DNA of 64,000 nt from Aequorivita capsosiphonis DSM 23843 (GTDB lineage: Bacteria; Bacteroidota; Bacteroidia; Flavobacteriales; Flavobacteriaceae): positions 85,635 to 149,634 of the forward strand of contig NZ_AUBG01000010.1 of assembly GCF_000429125.1 (NCBI RefSeq), written 5' to 3'. The notes below the pieces were generated by a model that was not told the origin of the DNA, did not search any database, and worked only from the letters and a program-made list of their open reading frames with translations. Each line of letters starts with the position of its first letter. The first letter of the stretch is position 1. Made by a program: the position numbers and the translations under genes. Positions 43,989-52,457 of the stretch are shown here, piece by piece.

Positions 43989-44029
43989 AAAACTAGCTAC
44001 TTAATTATTTTAGTAGCTGGTTTTTTTTA
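43989..44029 (+). terminator. Intrinsic terminator after asnS
   Basis: AACTAGCTACT pairs with AGTAGCTGGTT around an A/T loop, then eight T. It lies 25 bp before rpoN, so rpoN is probably transcribed from its own promoter or by read-through. Confidence 0.8.
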
Positions 44030-44054
44030 ACTTTATAATGTAGCAAATACAACT

Positions 44055-45506
44055 ATGTTAAAACAACATTTAAACCTTAAACTTTCTCAAAAATTGTCAC
44101 CTCAGCAAATCCAGCTGATGAAGATGATCCAACTGCCTACACAGGCTTTTGAGCAACGAATTTCACAGGAGTTAGAAGAAAATCCAGCCTTGGAAGGAGG
44201 GAAAGAAGAAACTGAGGACTATGAAGACGAGTTTAACAATGAAGAATATGACGAAGGCAATGAGGTTATTGAAACGGATATAAACGTTGACGATTATCTT
44301 AGTGATGATGAAGTGCCCAGTTATAAACTTTCTGCCAATAATTACAGTGCGGACGATGAAGAACGGCAAATGCCTTATGCCGCAGGGACTTCATTTACGC
44401 AATATTTAATGCAGCAATTAAGCACGTATCGCCTTGATGATGAAGAAGAGGAAATAGCAAAATTTTTAGTGGGTAGCGTGGATGAAAGCGGCTACATTCG
44501 TCGGGAAATTCAAGATATTGTTGATGATTTGGCCTTTACCCAAAACGTTTACACCACCGAAGATAAGGTTGAAAAGGTTTTAAAAACAGTTCAAGAATTA
44601 GATCCTGCTGGCGTTGCGGCACGTGATCTACAGGAGTGCTTATTGATTCAGTTAGAGCGCCGAGTTCCTAGTCCTCCAGTAACATTGGCTATTTCAATTA
44701 TCGAGGATTCCTTTGATCAATTTAGTAAGAAGCATTACAAAAAACTGATTCAAAAATTTGATATAACTGAAGATCAACTGCGCGAAGCTATTCATGAAAT
44801 TGAAAGTCTAAACCCGAAACCTGGTGGAACCTATTCTGGAAATAATAGAATAGTAGAGCACGTGGTTCCAGATTTTGCAATAAAAATTGTGGATGGCGAA
44901 TTAGATTTAACCTTAAACGGTCGTAACGCACCGGAACTCCACGTGAGTCATGATTACACCAATATGCTGAAAGGCTATAAGGAGTCCAAAGACAAGTCAA
45001 AGGCTCAGAAAGATGCCGTTATGTTTATTAAACAGAAACTAGATGCGGCAAAATGGTTTATTGATGCCATAAAACAAAGACAGCAAACGCTCTTTATTAC
45101 AATGAATTCCATCATGCATCATCAAAAGGAATATTTTTTAACTGGCGACGAAAGGAAGTTGAAGCCAATGATCTTAAAGGATATTGCCGATAAAATAAAT
45201 ATGGATGTTTCAACTGTATCCCGTGTTGCCAATAGTAAGTATGTGGATACGCCTTATGGAACAAAGTTGATAAAGGAATTTTTCAGCGAATCGATGAAAA
45301 ATGACCAAGGTGAAGATGTTTCTACAAAGGAAATAAAGAAAATTCTTGAAATAACTATTTCCGAAGAAAACAAACGAAAGCCGCTTACAGACGATAAATT
45401 GGCAAAGATTCTGTTGGAAAAAGGCTATCCAATTGCAAGACGAACTATTGCCAAATATAGGGAACAACTTGACTTGCCAGTGGCAAGACTTAGAAAAGAG
45501 ATTTAA
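44055..45506 (+). CDS. rpoN: RNA polymerase sigma-54 factor
   Basis: 483 residues. The N-terminal activator-interaction region is typical (QKLSPQQIQLMKMIQLPTQAFEQRISQE), followed by an acidic linker, the core-binding domain, and the C-terminal HTH and RpoN box (PIARRTIAKYREQL). It directs polymerase to -24/-12 promoters and needs an enhancer-binding ATPase, none of which is encoded in this window. The next gene starts on the A of the stop codon, so they are coupled. Confidence 0.96.
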   Translation: MLKQHLNLKLSQKLSPQQIQLMKMIQLPTQAFEQRISQELEENPALEGGKEETEDYEDEFNNEEYDEGNEVIETDINVDDYLSDDEVPSYKLSANNYSADDEERQMPYAAGTSFTQYLMQQLSTYRLDDEEEEIAKFLVGSVDESGYIRREIQDIVDDLAFTQNVYTTEDKVEKVLKTVQELDPAGVAARDLQECLLIQLERRVPSPPVTLAISIIEDSFDQFSKKHYKKLIQKFDITEDQLREAIHEIESLNPKPGGTYSGNNRIVEHVVPDFAIKIVDGELDLTLNGRNAPELHVSHDYTNMLKGYKESKDKSKAQKDAVMFIKQKLDAAKWFIDAIKQRQQTLFITMNSIMHHQKEYFLTGDERKLKPMILKDIADKINMDVSTVSRVANSKYVDTPYGTKLIKEFFSESMKNDQGEDVSTKEIKKILEITISEENKRKPLTDDKLAKILLEKGYPIARRTIAKYREQLDLPVARLRKEI

Positions 45507-46111
45507 TGAGATTATTTTTAAAGGCTGCTTCGTATATTTTTCACCCTTTATTAATGCCTCTATTGGGGACCATTTTATATTTCAGCGTTACACCCAGATA
45601 TGTTGAGCCAGAATTGGTACGCGCAAAATTTCTTGCTATTGCAATCATCACTATATTTATACCGATCGTAGTTTTTTTCCTTTTAAAGAATATCAGAGTA
45701 GTTGACACCATCTATTTAAAGCAAGTTAAGGAACGTAAGTTTCCATTAATGATACAGTGCATTCTTTTACTTCTTATCATTAAGATGGTTTTTGATCCTT
45801 ATGACGATAGAGAAATGTACTATTATTTTGTAGGTATACTCTTTTCAGCTTTTAGTGCGCTTATTATGGTATTTTTCAAATTGAAGATCAGCCTACATCA
45901 AATGGGAGTTGCCGGAGTTTTAATGTTTTTGGTGGGATTGAGCGCACATTTCAAAATTAACCTGCTCGTTACAATAAGCTTTTTTCTCTTTGTTAACGGC
46001 TGGGTTGCGTCATCCCGTTTAAACAGTGATGCCCACACCTATCCCGAACTGGGCATTGGCTTTCTTTTGGGTGCAATTCCACAACTTATTCTTTTCAATC
46101 TTTGGCTATAG
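45506..46111 (+). CDS. Six-helix membrane protein, degenerate PAP2-like
   Basis: 201 residues with about six membrane helices. Near the C-terminus, SSRLNSDAHTYPELGIGFLL matches the third PAP2 phosphatase motif (S-R-x5-H-x3-D) with Glu in place of Asp. The earlier motif that should read SGH appears only as LSAHFK. It may be a distant, perhaps inactive, lipid-phosphate phosphatase. The ATG overlaps the rpoN stop (TAATG), implying translation coupling. It ends 6 bp inside the convergent PorT-like gene. Confidence 0.8.
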   Translation: MRLFLKAASYIFHPLLMPLLGTILYFSVTPRYVEPELVRAKFLAIAIITIFIPIVVFFLLKNIRVVDTIYLKQVKERKFPLMIQCILLLLIIKMVFDPYDDREMYYYFVGILFSAFSALIMVFFKLKISLHQMGVAGVLMFLVGLSAHFKINLLVTISFFLFVNGWVASSRLNSDAHTYPELGIGFLLGAIPQLILFNLWL

Positions 46112-46810
46112 TATATAGAACATCAAACCCACTTTGAGGGTTCTAAATTCAACAGTTTCACCATCGAACGTAACAGCATCCTTAAAGAATGGATTGAGGC
46201 TGTAGGAAGCGAAAAAGTTAAAGGTATTATATCCAAAACTCAATGTAGCTGATAATCGGAGCGGATCAAACTCTGGTATCTTCGTTTGATTAACATCGTT
46301 TCCTGGCTGTTTAAAGGTTGCTTTATACCAATAGGCATATCCAACCCTAAAACCTGCATAAACTCTCCAAAACTTATAACTCGACGCGGTAGAGGTACGC
46401 CATCTAAATTCTACTGGCGCTTCAAGGATCGCCATATTGAAGCGATTCCGTGTAAAATCCAAATCCTTATCCAAAACCCTAAAGATTGTTTCATCTTTAG
46501 CTGTTTCACCTATAAAAAGATTTTGTCCAAATTGATCCAATGCGATCCCTGCACCAACCGCAACAGCAATATTTCTTCGTTTATTGATGGGCATATCTCT
46601 TAAATAACCAAATTGGACTCCACCAGTCAGACCTCTAACTCGAGCATTAGAAGGAAGATTTAGAGGAAGATTATAAGTTACACCAATATAGAATTGATCC
46701 TCTCTATATAATGAATCTACAGAAGCATGTCTAAGGGTATCCTGCGCCACACTGGAAAAAGCAATCAAGCTTAATAATAGTATAATACAGCTTTTATATA
46801 TCTTTTGCAT
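46106..46810 (-). CDS. PorT-like outer-membrane beta-barrel protein
   Basis: 234 residues with a signal peptide (MQKIYKSCIILLLSLIAFSSVAQ, cleavage about 23). Alternating strands of a beta-barrel end LKVGLMFYIL. The pattern LTGGVQFGYLRDMPINKRRN and ILEAPVEFRWR resembles PorT proteins of the type IX secretion system. The T9SS sorting domain on the protein at 16266-18185 shows the organism has such a system. True PorT and other porin-family barrels are hard to separate by eye. Confidence 0.78.
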   Translation of the reverse strand: MQKIYKSCIILLLSLIAFSSVAQDTLRHASVDSLYREDQFYIGVTYNLPLNLPSNARVRGLTGGVQFGYLRDMPINKRRNIAVAVGAGIALDQFGQNLFIGETAKDETIFRVLDKDLDFTRNRFNMAILEAPVEFRWRTSTASSYKFWRVYAGFRVGYAYWYKATFKQPGNDVNQTKIPEFDPLRLSATLSFGYNTFNFFASYSLNPFFKDAVTFDGETVEFRTLKVGLMFYIL

Positions 46811-46849
46811 ATGGATAAAGATAAATCTAATTTCACAAAAATTGAAACA

Positions 46850-46889
46850 AAAAAAACGCCTTAATTCCGAAATATCGGGACAAGGCGTC
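46850..46889 (-). terminator. Intrinsic terminator after the exbB/exbD operon
   Basis: On the minus strand, ACGCCTTgTCCCGATA pairs with TTTCGGAatTAAGGCGT, followed by eight T. It lies between the last ExbD gene and the PorT-like gene. Confidence 0.85.
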
Positions 46890-46911
46890 TTCTTATAAAA
46901 TAATATGGTGT

Positions 46912-47385
46912 TTAGTTATTTATCTCATTTCCTGGTGTGGTAATATAGATAATCTTCAACATATTCAGTTCTCTTAGTTCCTGCTTAATATCAGTAACCT
47001 TTCCTGTGTTTGTATTTTCATCCACTTTAAGGGCAACCATAACTCTATCTTGAAGTTCAGGAAGAAGTTTTTGTCGCGCCTCTGTCAATGCAAATTTAAG
47101 ATTAGTGATATCTGTGTATTTATCACCAATTTGGATCTTAGCTTCTGTACCAAACTTATCTTGGTATCTAGCACTTGGTTTCCCGGCATAAATATATACA
47201 GATCTATCTTTCTTCAATTTTTCAACCTGATCTGCCTTAGGCAATACGTTTTGAACCAATAAATTGTCATCACGCAGTACCGTTACTACCATAAAAAAGA
47301 ACAGTAACATAAACACAATATCCGGGAGGGATGCCGTGTTTACAGCAGGTAATTCATTGCTTTTTTTCTTTCTAAACTTTGACAT
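46912..47385 (-). CDS. ExbD/TolR family protein (second copy)
   Basis: 157 residues. One N-terminal membrane helix carries the proton-linked Asp (SLPDIVFMLLFFFMVVTVLR) and a periplasmic domain follows. It forms the stator with an ExbB/TolQ protein that uses proton flow to energise outer-membrane transport through TonB. It is the last gene of a four-gene operon, 10 bp after the first ExbD gene. Confidence 0.93.
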   Translation of the reverse strand: MSKFRKKKSNELPAVNTASLPDIVFMLLFFFMVVTVLRDDNLLVQNVLPKADQVEKLKKDRSVYIYAGKPSARYQDKFGTEAKIQIGDKYTDITNLKFALTEARQKLLPELQDRVMVALKVDENTNTGKVTDIKQELRELNMLKIIYITTPGNEINN

Positions 47386-47395
47386 AGTTAAATTA

Positions 47396-48016
47396 TTATG
47401 ATCCAGATTTTTTAGGTTCCGCTTCAGAAAGTTTCATTGGAAACAATTTTTGAATCTCCTCCAATTTCGGCTTTACAGCTTCTTCGTTTCCTTTATAGCT
47501 ACCCTCTTCAATTGCATTGTTTACTTCGGTAAACTTCCAACCGTACAGTCTTTGCGATTCCCTATCTCTTAAAAAGTTGTATGCTGCCACTAATTCATTT
47601 TGAACAGCAATATACATTTTGTAGGAAGTAAGTCTATCGTTTTGAACCGAAATTACCGCTTTTTCTGGGTTATCAGATGAAGCTGGATCACGTTTACCTT
47701 TACAATAGTTGCAATATTCTGCAGTACCGTTAGAGGCACCTCCATTGTCTAGGAAAGCAATTGCAGCTTTACGAAGATTCTTGAGCTCCATTAGATTGTC
47801 ATCCACCAACAATTGATCATTCCTATTTACGTTTACAATAAACAGGTTCTTTTCCTTAATCTTTGGAGGGTCAACAATATCCTCTATAGGCGGCAACTGT
47901 CTCGCAATACCCTTATCTTTTTCAATGGTAGTAGTTACCAAGAAAAATATAAGCAGTAGAAATGCGATATCCGCCATAGACCCTGCGTTTACTTCGGGTG
48001 TTGCTCTTCTTGCCAT
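47396..48016 (-). CDS. ExbD/TolR family protein (first copy)
   Basis: 206 residues, longer than usual. The membrane helix with the key Asp is SMADIAFLLLIFFLVTTTIE. The periplasmic part has an insertion containing a Cys-x2-Cys pair (AEYCNYCKGKRDP) and a C-terminal extension of about 60 residues. Two different ExbD proteins beside one ExbB are common in Bacteroidota. It overlaps the start of the small membrane gene stop by 1 bp. Confidence 0.92.
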   Translation of the reverse strand: MARRATPEVNAGSMADIAFLLLIFFLVTTTIEKDKGIARQLPPIEDIVDPPKIKEKNLFIVNVNRNDQLLVDDNLMELKNLRKAAIAFLDNGGASNGTAEYCNYCKGKRDPASSDNPEKAVISVQNDRLTSYKMYIAVQNELVAAYNFLRDRESQRLYGWKFTEVNNAIEEGSYKGNEEAVKPKLEEIQKLFPMKLSEAEPKKSGS

Positions 48017-48441
48017 TATTTTGTAACTTTTTTAATTCCGCTGAAAACCATCGATCCAATAGCCAAAATTGCCATTATATAAAATGTATACAATCCTGTA
48101 CCTACCCATTTCGACCCGCTTTCAGAAAGCATCTCGCCTTCCGGCATCGTCATTGGAGTGCCATCAGCCAACACGTATGATATAACCACTATTATTACAA
48201 ACGCTCCTATAGAAAGTAATGTGCTCTTTATATTCCCTGCAAAAATTCCTTTAAGTACGAAAAAGAGAACAAATAAGAGAGTTATAGCAAGTGTTATATA
48301 CGCCACATACAAAAAGCCATCGAGACCTTCGCCTGTTGCAGCGACGGCAGTATCACCTTTTGCGATGATCATTGCAAGAAAAATAATCCCTGCAATGCTT
48401 AGAAGCAATGCTACTATTTTTAAAATTTTATGTAATGCCAT
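48016..48441 (-). CDS. Four-helix membrane protein in the exbB/exbD operon
   Basis: 141 residues with about four membrane helices (for example IVALLLSIAGIIFLAMIIA and TLLSIGAFVIIVVISYVLA). I recognise no named family, but small membrane proteins like this often lie between ExbB and ExbD genes in this phylum. Gap to exbB is 12 bp; overlap with the first exbD is 1 bp. It may be an accessory part of the energising complex. Confidence 0.82.
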   Translation of the reverse strand: MALHKILKIVALLLSIAGIIFLAMIIAKGDTAVAATGEGLDGFLYVAYITLAITLLFVLFFVLKGIFAGNIKSTLLSIGAFVIIVVISYVLADGTPMTMPEGEMLSESGSKWVGTGLYTFYIMAILAIGSMVFSGIKKVTK

Positions 48442-48453
48442 CTTGTGGTTTGT

Positions 48454-49263
48454 TTAGATTTTATTTTTTGTTTTGTAGTTGAACAACATGTCGATCAAAG
48501 TGATAGACGCATCTTCCATACTATTAACGATACTATCAATCTTAGCGATAATATAATTATAGAAAATTTGAAGTATAATAGCCACGATCAATCCGAATAC
48601 GGTTGTCAAAAGTGCCACCTTAATACCACCTGCCACAAGAGACGGGTTCATATCACCAGCTGACTGGATTTTATCGAACGCTAGAATCATCCCGATTACC
48701 GTACCCATAAAACCAAGCATCGGCGCTAGAGCAATAAAAAGAGAGATCCAAGACACGTTCTTCTCCAGTTGTCCCATTTGAACACCACCGTAGGCAACAA
48801 CAGCTTTTTCAGCTATGTCAATCCCTTCGTCAGCGCGATCTAGACCTTGATAGTAAATGGAGGCCACAGGACCTTTTGTGTTTCTACACACTTCTTTAGC
48901 AGCTTCAATACCACCGCTGTTTAGTGCATCTTCCACTTCCTGAGCTAATTTTTGAGTATTGGTAGTTGAAAGGTTAAGATAGATGATTCTTTCAATAGCA
49001 ATTGCCAATCCAAGAATCAAACATAGTAACACAATCCCCATAAATGCGGGTCCACCTTCCACAAAACGTTCTTTTAATTCTTGATGGAATCCTTTATCGG
49101 CATCGGCAGCCGGAGCTGGTTCGTCCTGAATAAAAGAAACTGTGGCTGCTGTTACCAAAGCTTGTGAGCTGGTTGGCATTGTTTGCGCTGTTGCAGCGTT
49201 TGCGTTTAACGTGCCCACAAAAACCATTGCGGTCACCGCCATAATAGAAAATAATTTTTTCAT
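48454..49263 (-). CDS. MotA/TolQ/ExbB proton channel family protein
   Basis: 269 residues with a signal-like N-terminus (MKKLFSIMAVTAMVFVGTLN), an Ala/Pro-rich periplasmic stretch, then three membrane helices. The ExbB core is visible as MGQLEKNVSWISLFIALAPM and GFMGTVIGMILAF, followed by GGIKVALLTTVFGLIVAII. It forms the pentameric channel for the ExbD dimer. First gene of the operon. Confidence 0.93.
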   Translation of the reverse strand: MKKLFSIMAVTAMVFVGTLNANAATAQTMPTSSQALVTAATVSFIQDEPAPAADADKGFHQELKERFVEGGPAFMGIVLLCLILGLAIAIERIIYLNLSTTNTQKLAQEVEDALNSGGIEAAKEVCRNTKGPVASIYYQGLDRADEGIDIAEKAVVAYGGVQMGQLEKNVSWISLFIALAPMLGFMGTVIGMILAFDKIQSAGDMNPSLVAGGIKVALLTTVFGLIVAIILQIFYNYIIAKIDSIVNSMEDASITLIDMLFNYKTKNKI

Positions 49264-49451
49264 TGCTATCGACTTAAAGTTTGTTTTTAGTTAAGGGTTT
49301 AAAGATATAAAATAATTTAGATAATCTACAAGAATATTAATTTGTACTAGAAATGAATGTCTTTCAATTCTGAAATACACTAGAAACGTGCTATTTACAA
49401 TTCCGTTTCTAAATTTTTAAAATGAACGTTATTTTTTTAAATATCGGGATA

Positions 49452-49594
49452 AGCTTACTTCTCTATTGAAACATCGAAGTATGTCGATGCTAATCCCTTC
49501 TGGCAATGCTGAAAATACATTGCACTTCAGCAGCTATCGCTGCCTAAACATTTTTACCTTCATAAATTTGCTCGAGCAAGCTCCGAAAAATGGA
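49452..49594 (+). repeat. Direct repeat upstream of tRNA-Ser, copy 1
   Basis: About 143 bp starting agcttacttctctattgaaa and ending near gagcaagctccgaaaaatgg. Shares with copy 2 the blocks aatacattgcacttc, gcagctatcgctgcct and cttcataaatttt. Confidence 0.8.
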
Positions 49595-49596
49595 TT

Positions 49597-49740
49597 AGCT
49601 TACTTCTACGCTAAAGCTTTGAAGTATTAGGATGCTGATCCCAAAAGGCTATGCTGGAAATACATTGCACTTCGGCAGCTATCGCTGCCTACCTTTTTAT
49701 CTTCATAAATTTTCTGGAGCAAGCTCCGACAAATTTATGA
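49597..49740 (+). repeat. Direct repeat upstream of tRNA-Ser, copy 2
   Basis: About 144 bp starting agcttacttctacgctaaag and ending gctccgacaaatttatga. The end can fold into a long hairpin: cttcataaattt pairs with aaatttatgaag, with ggagc/gctcc inside. Offset from copy 1 is 143-145 bp. No gene is visible in the 49264-49756 stretch. Confidence 0.8.
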
Positions 49741-49756
49741 AGCTAAAAATGTACTC

Positions 49757-49845
49757 GCAGAGAGGAAGGGATTCGAACCCTCGATACGCTTGTGGCGTAT
49801 ACACACTTTCCAGGCGTGCGCCTTCGACCACTCGGCCACCTCTCT
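49757..49845 (-). tRNA. tRNA-Ser (anticodon GGA)
   Basis: An 89-nt class II tRNA on the minus strand. Acceptor stem AGAGAGG pairs with CCTCTCT, discriminator G. The anticodon loop CTGGAAA gives GGA (codons TCC/TCT). The long variable arm TATACGCCACAAGCGTATC forms a stem, and the T arm contains GGTTCGAATCC. No CCA is encoded. Confidence 0.95.
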
Positions 49846-50009
49846 AAAGTTTTTCTATTCCCCCATTGACCTTCTGATTATAGAGAAATAAAAATTATTT
49901 TAAATACTCTTCTTTAATGTAATGCTCTTTGGTCGAGAAAGCACATTCTATGAACGAAGTGCCAAATATCAAAAAAAAAACAACGCTATAAAAAATTTGA
50001 GCGGTTTAT

Positions 50010-51041
50010 TTATTGCATTTCTCCACGCAAAGAGGTTTCAAATATGGTTTTGAAGCTATTAGGAGAAATATTTTGTCCCAACAAATACATCAATTTTGCC
50101 AATGCAGCCTCCGTAGTACAATCTTTTCCGCTGATAACACCCATTTTTTTGAGTTCCGTACTCGTTTCATAAAGACCCATGTTAACACTTCCACCGGAAC
50201 ATTGGGTAATATTCACCACTGGAATTCCTTTTTTAATCACTCCTTTCAACAAATTGATAAACCAGGTTTCATTCGTTATATTTCCAGTTCCGTAGGTTTC
50301 AAGTATCATCCCCTTCAAGTCTGGATATGCAAAAAGATATTCAATGGTTCGCTGATCAATACCAGGAAACATTTTCACCAGCAGAATATTACTTTCTAAA
50401 TTTTTATGCACTTTCAGTTTTTTTCTTCTGTTGGGCCTGTAAAGCGCTTCATTGTTCACCACCAAATGAACGCCACTCTCAACCAAATCTGGGTAATTTA
50501 GAGAAGCAAAAGCCTCAAAGTGCTCTGCATTAATTTTAGTTGTTCTATTGGCACGGTAAAGCTTGTATTCAAAATAAAGACAAACCTCAGCAAGTTTTGA
50601 AACACCTTTTTCCTGAAGCGAGGCAATCTGAATAGATGTAATTAGGTTTTCTTTGGCATCTGTGCGCAAATCGCCAATAGGAAGTTGAGAACCAGTAAAA
50701 ATAACGGGTTTTCCTAAATTTTCTAACATAAAACTCAAAGCCGAAGCAGTATAAGACATCGTATCGCTACCGTGAAGAACCACAAAACCATCTATATCTT
50801 CATAGTTCTCTTCTATGATTGTGGCTATCTCCACCCAATATTTAGGATTCATATTTGAACTGTCTATAGGTTCTGTAAAAGTGGTGGTGGTTATATTACA
50901 GTCCAATAATTTAAGTTCGGGAATATGGTTTAGCAATTCATCAAAATTGAAATTTCGCAAGGCACCGGTTTCAAAATCTTTTATCATCCCTATGGTTCCA
51001 CCTGTATATATAAGGAGTATGTTGGGTTTGTGTTTCGTCAT
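50010..51041 (-). CDS. ansA: Type I (cytoplasmic) L-asparaginase
   Basis: 343 residues. First catalytic motif LLIYTGGTIGMIKD, second motif VVLHGSDTMSYTASALSFML; both active threonines are present. No signal peptide, in line with type I. It hydrolyses asparagine to aspartate and ammonia. Preceded on the same strand by tatD, 102 bp away. Confidence 0.93.
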   Translation of the reverse strand: MTKHKPNILLIYTGGTIGMIKDFETGALRNFNFDELLNHIPELKLLDCNITTTTFTEPIDSSNMNPKYWVEIATIIEENYEDIDGFVVLHGSDTMSYTASALSFMLENLGKPVIFTGSQLPIGDLRTDAKENLITSIQIASLQEKGVSKLAEVCLYFEYKLYRANRTTKINAEHFEAFASLNYPDLVESGVHLVVNNEALYRPNRRKKLKVHKNLESNILLVKMFPGIDQRTIEYLFAYPDLKGMILETYGTGNITNETWFINLLKGVIKKGIPVVNITQCSGGSVNMGLYETSTELKKMGVISGKDCTTEAALAKLMYLLGQNISPNSFKTIFETSLRGEMQ

Positions 51042-51143
51042 ATTTTACTTGTTTTAAAGAATTTCCAAAATCGAAAACTCAAAAATCCTACGCAACAGAA
51101 CTTGAGTGTTGCTTTTCTGAATTTATACGCTCGTCTGGAGAAT

Positions 51144-51908
51144 TTATATTTTAAAAACTTCTAATGAGTTCGCTGTAGTTATCCGCGCCACCTCTTCTTC
51201 AGAAACAGTATAAATCTCTGAAAGTTTTTTACATATCAACGCCAAATAACTACTTTCATTACGTTTCCCTCGGAAAGGTGCTGGGGAAAGATAAGGCGAA
51301 TCAGTCTCCAAAACGATATGCTCTAGCGGAAATTGATCTAAAAAAGTATCAATTTTTCCGTTTTTGAAGGTAACCACCCCCCCGATACCAAGTTTCATAT
51401 TATATGAAATCGCTGTTTTGGCCTGTTCCAGGGTTCCAGTGAAGCAATGAAAAATTCCGAAGAGATCATCGCTCTTTTCCGTTTCGAGCACTTCAAAAAT
51501 TTCATCAAAAGCATCACGGCAATGAATCACGATGGGCAGTTTATACTTTTTAGCTAGCTGAATCTGTCTTTTGAAAGCTATTTTTTGAATTTCTAAAGTG
51601 GAAGTGTCCCAATATAGATCGATACCAATTTCACCAACGGCATAAAAACCTCGTTTTTTGAACTGTTCTTCAACATGCGTCAATTCATCCTCATAATTTT
51701 CCTTTACCGAAGTTGGGTGTAAGCCCATCATCAAAAAAACATTTGAAGGATAATCTTTTTCCAAAGCGTACATAGCTTGGGTATAACTAGAATCAATTGC
51801 TGGGATAAAAAAACGCTTTATTCCTGCGTCAAAGGCTCTTTGAATCATTTCATTACGGTCTTCCGCAAAAGCATTGCTATATAAATGGGTATGGGTATCT
51901 GTCAACAT
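51144..51908 (-). CDS. TatD family hydrolase
   Basis: 254 residues. Metal ligands are in LTDTHTHLYSNAF, the Glu of GEIGIDLYWD, IVIHCRDAFD, IFHCFTGTLEQ and ETDSPYLSPAPFRG. TatD enzymes are metal-dependent 3'-5' DNA exonucleases used in repair and DNA turnover. Divergent to the aspartic protease gene with a 48-bp shared promoter region. Contains a run of seven C/G at 51377-51383. Confidence 0.93.
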   Translation of the reverse strand: MLTDTHTHLYSNAFAEDRNEMIQRAFDAGIKRFFIPAIDSSYTQAMYALEKDYPSNVFLMMGLHPTSVKENYEDELTHVEEQFKKRGFYAVGEIGIDLYWDTSTLEIQKIAFKRQIQLAKKYKLPIVIHCRDAFDEIFEVLETEKSDDLFGIFHCFTGTLEQAKTAISYNMKLGIGGVVTFKNGKIDTFLDQFPLEHIVLETDSPYLSPAPFRGKRNESSYLALICKKLSEIYTVSEEEVARITTANSLEVFKI

Positions 51909-51913
51909 AGCTA

Positions 51914-51921
51914 CAAAGCTA
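51914..51921 (-). promoter_or_regulatory. Predicted -7 box for tatD
   Basis: TAGCTTTG on the minus strand, 5 bp before the tatD start; a TTG lies 24 bp further out at 51946-51948. The mRNA would be almost leaderless. Confidence 0.5.
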
Positions 51922-51935
51922 CTTATTTTGTTTGC

Positions 51936-51943
51936 TATCTTTG
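51936..51943 (+). promoter_or_regulatory. Predicted -7 box for the aspartic protease gene
   Basis: TATCTTTG, 13 bp upstream of the ATG at 51957. It lies between the two elements of the tatD promoter, so the two promoters overlap. Confidence 0.55.
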
Positions 51944-51956
51944 CACAAAAAAGTTA

Positions 51957-52391
51957 ATGCAACTACGTAAATATATGGAATCGGAAGGGTTTTACCGGAT
52001 TCCACTTCAAAGGCTCGCCACGGGCCATTATCTTTTCTCAGCAAGTATCAATAACACGCCAGGGGATTTCATTCTCGATACAGGAGCATCAACAAGTTGT
52101 GTGGATCTATCAAGCAGCACCCATTTTTCATTAATCAGCGAAGAAAGTATTATAAAAGCTGCCGGTGCCGGAGCAATAAACATGGAAACCATGTTCTCCC
52201 GCAAGAATGAATTCTCTATAAATAAATGGAAAGTTAAAAATATGGATTTTGTGCTCTTTGATCTTTCACACGTAAACCAAGCACTATCTCAAGCCGAAGA
52301 AAATCCAGTTCACGGAATTATTGGCGCCGACTTTTTAAAAAAACGACGTGCAGTAATTGATTATGGAAGAAACTGTTTCTATGTAAAGTAG
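51957..52391 (+). CDS. Retropepsin-like aspartic protease
   Basis: 144 residues from the ATG at 51957 (MQLRKYMESEGFYRI); a longer frame back to 51885 runs through the promoter and into tatD. The catalytic motif is FILDTGASTSCVDLS, and a second segment HGIIGADFLKKRRAVIDYG gives the typical flap/hydrophobic glycine region. Retropepsin-like proteins work as dimers. There is no signal peptide, so it is probably cytoplasmic. Substrates are unknown. Confidence 0.88.
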   Translation: MQLRKYMESEGFYRIPLQRLATGHYLFSASINNTPGDFILDTGASTSCVDLSSSTHFSLISEESIIKAAGAGAINMETMFSRKNEFSINKWKVKNMDFVLFDLSHVNQALSQAEENPVHGIIGADFLKKRRAVIDYGRNCFYVK

Positions 52392-52457
52392 AATGCAGGT
52401 TGGATATAGTTTATTACCAATAATTTAAGTACCTTTATTTTCATCTCAAAGTGTTGA

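Noticed and set aside
49632..49847. A 71-codon plus-strand frame over tRNA-Ser
   Set aside because: It runs across the repeat and the antisense of the tRNA; not a gene.
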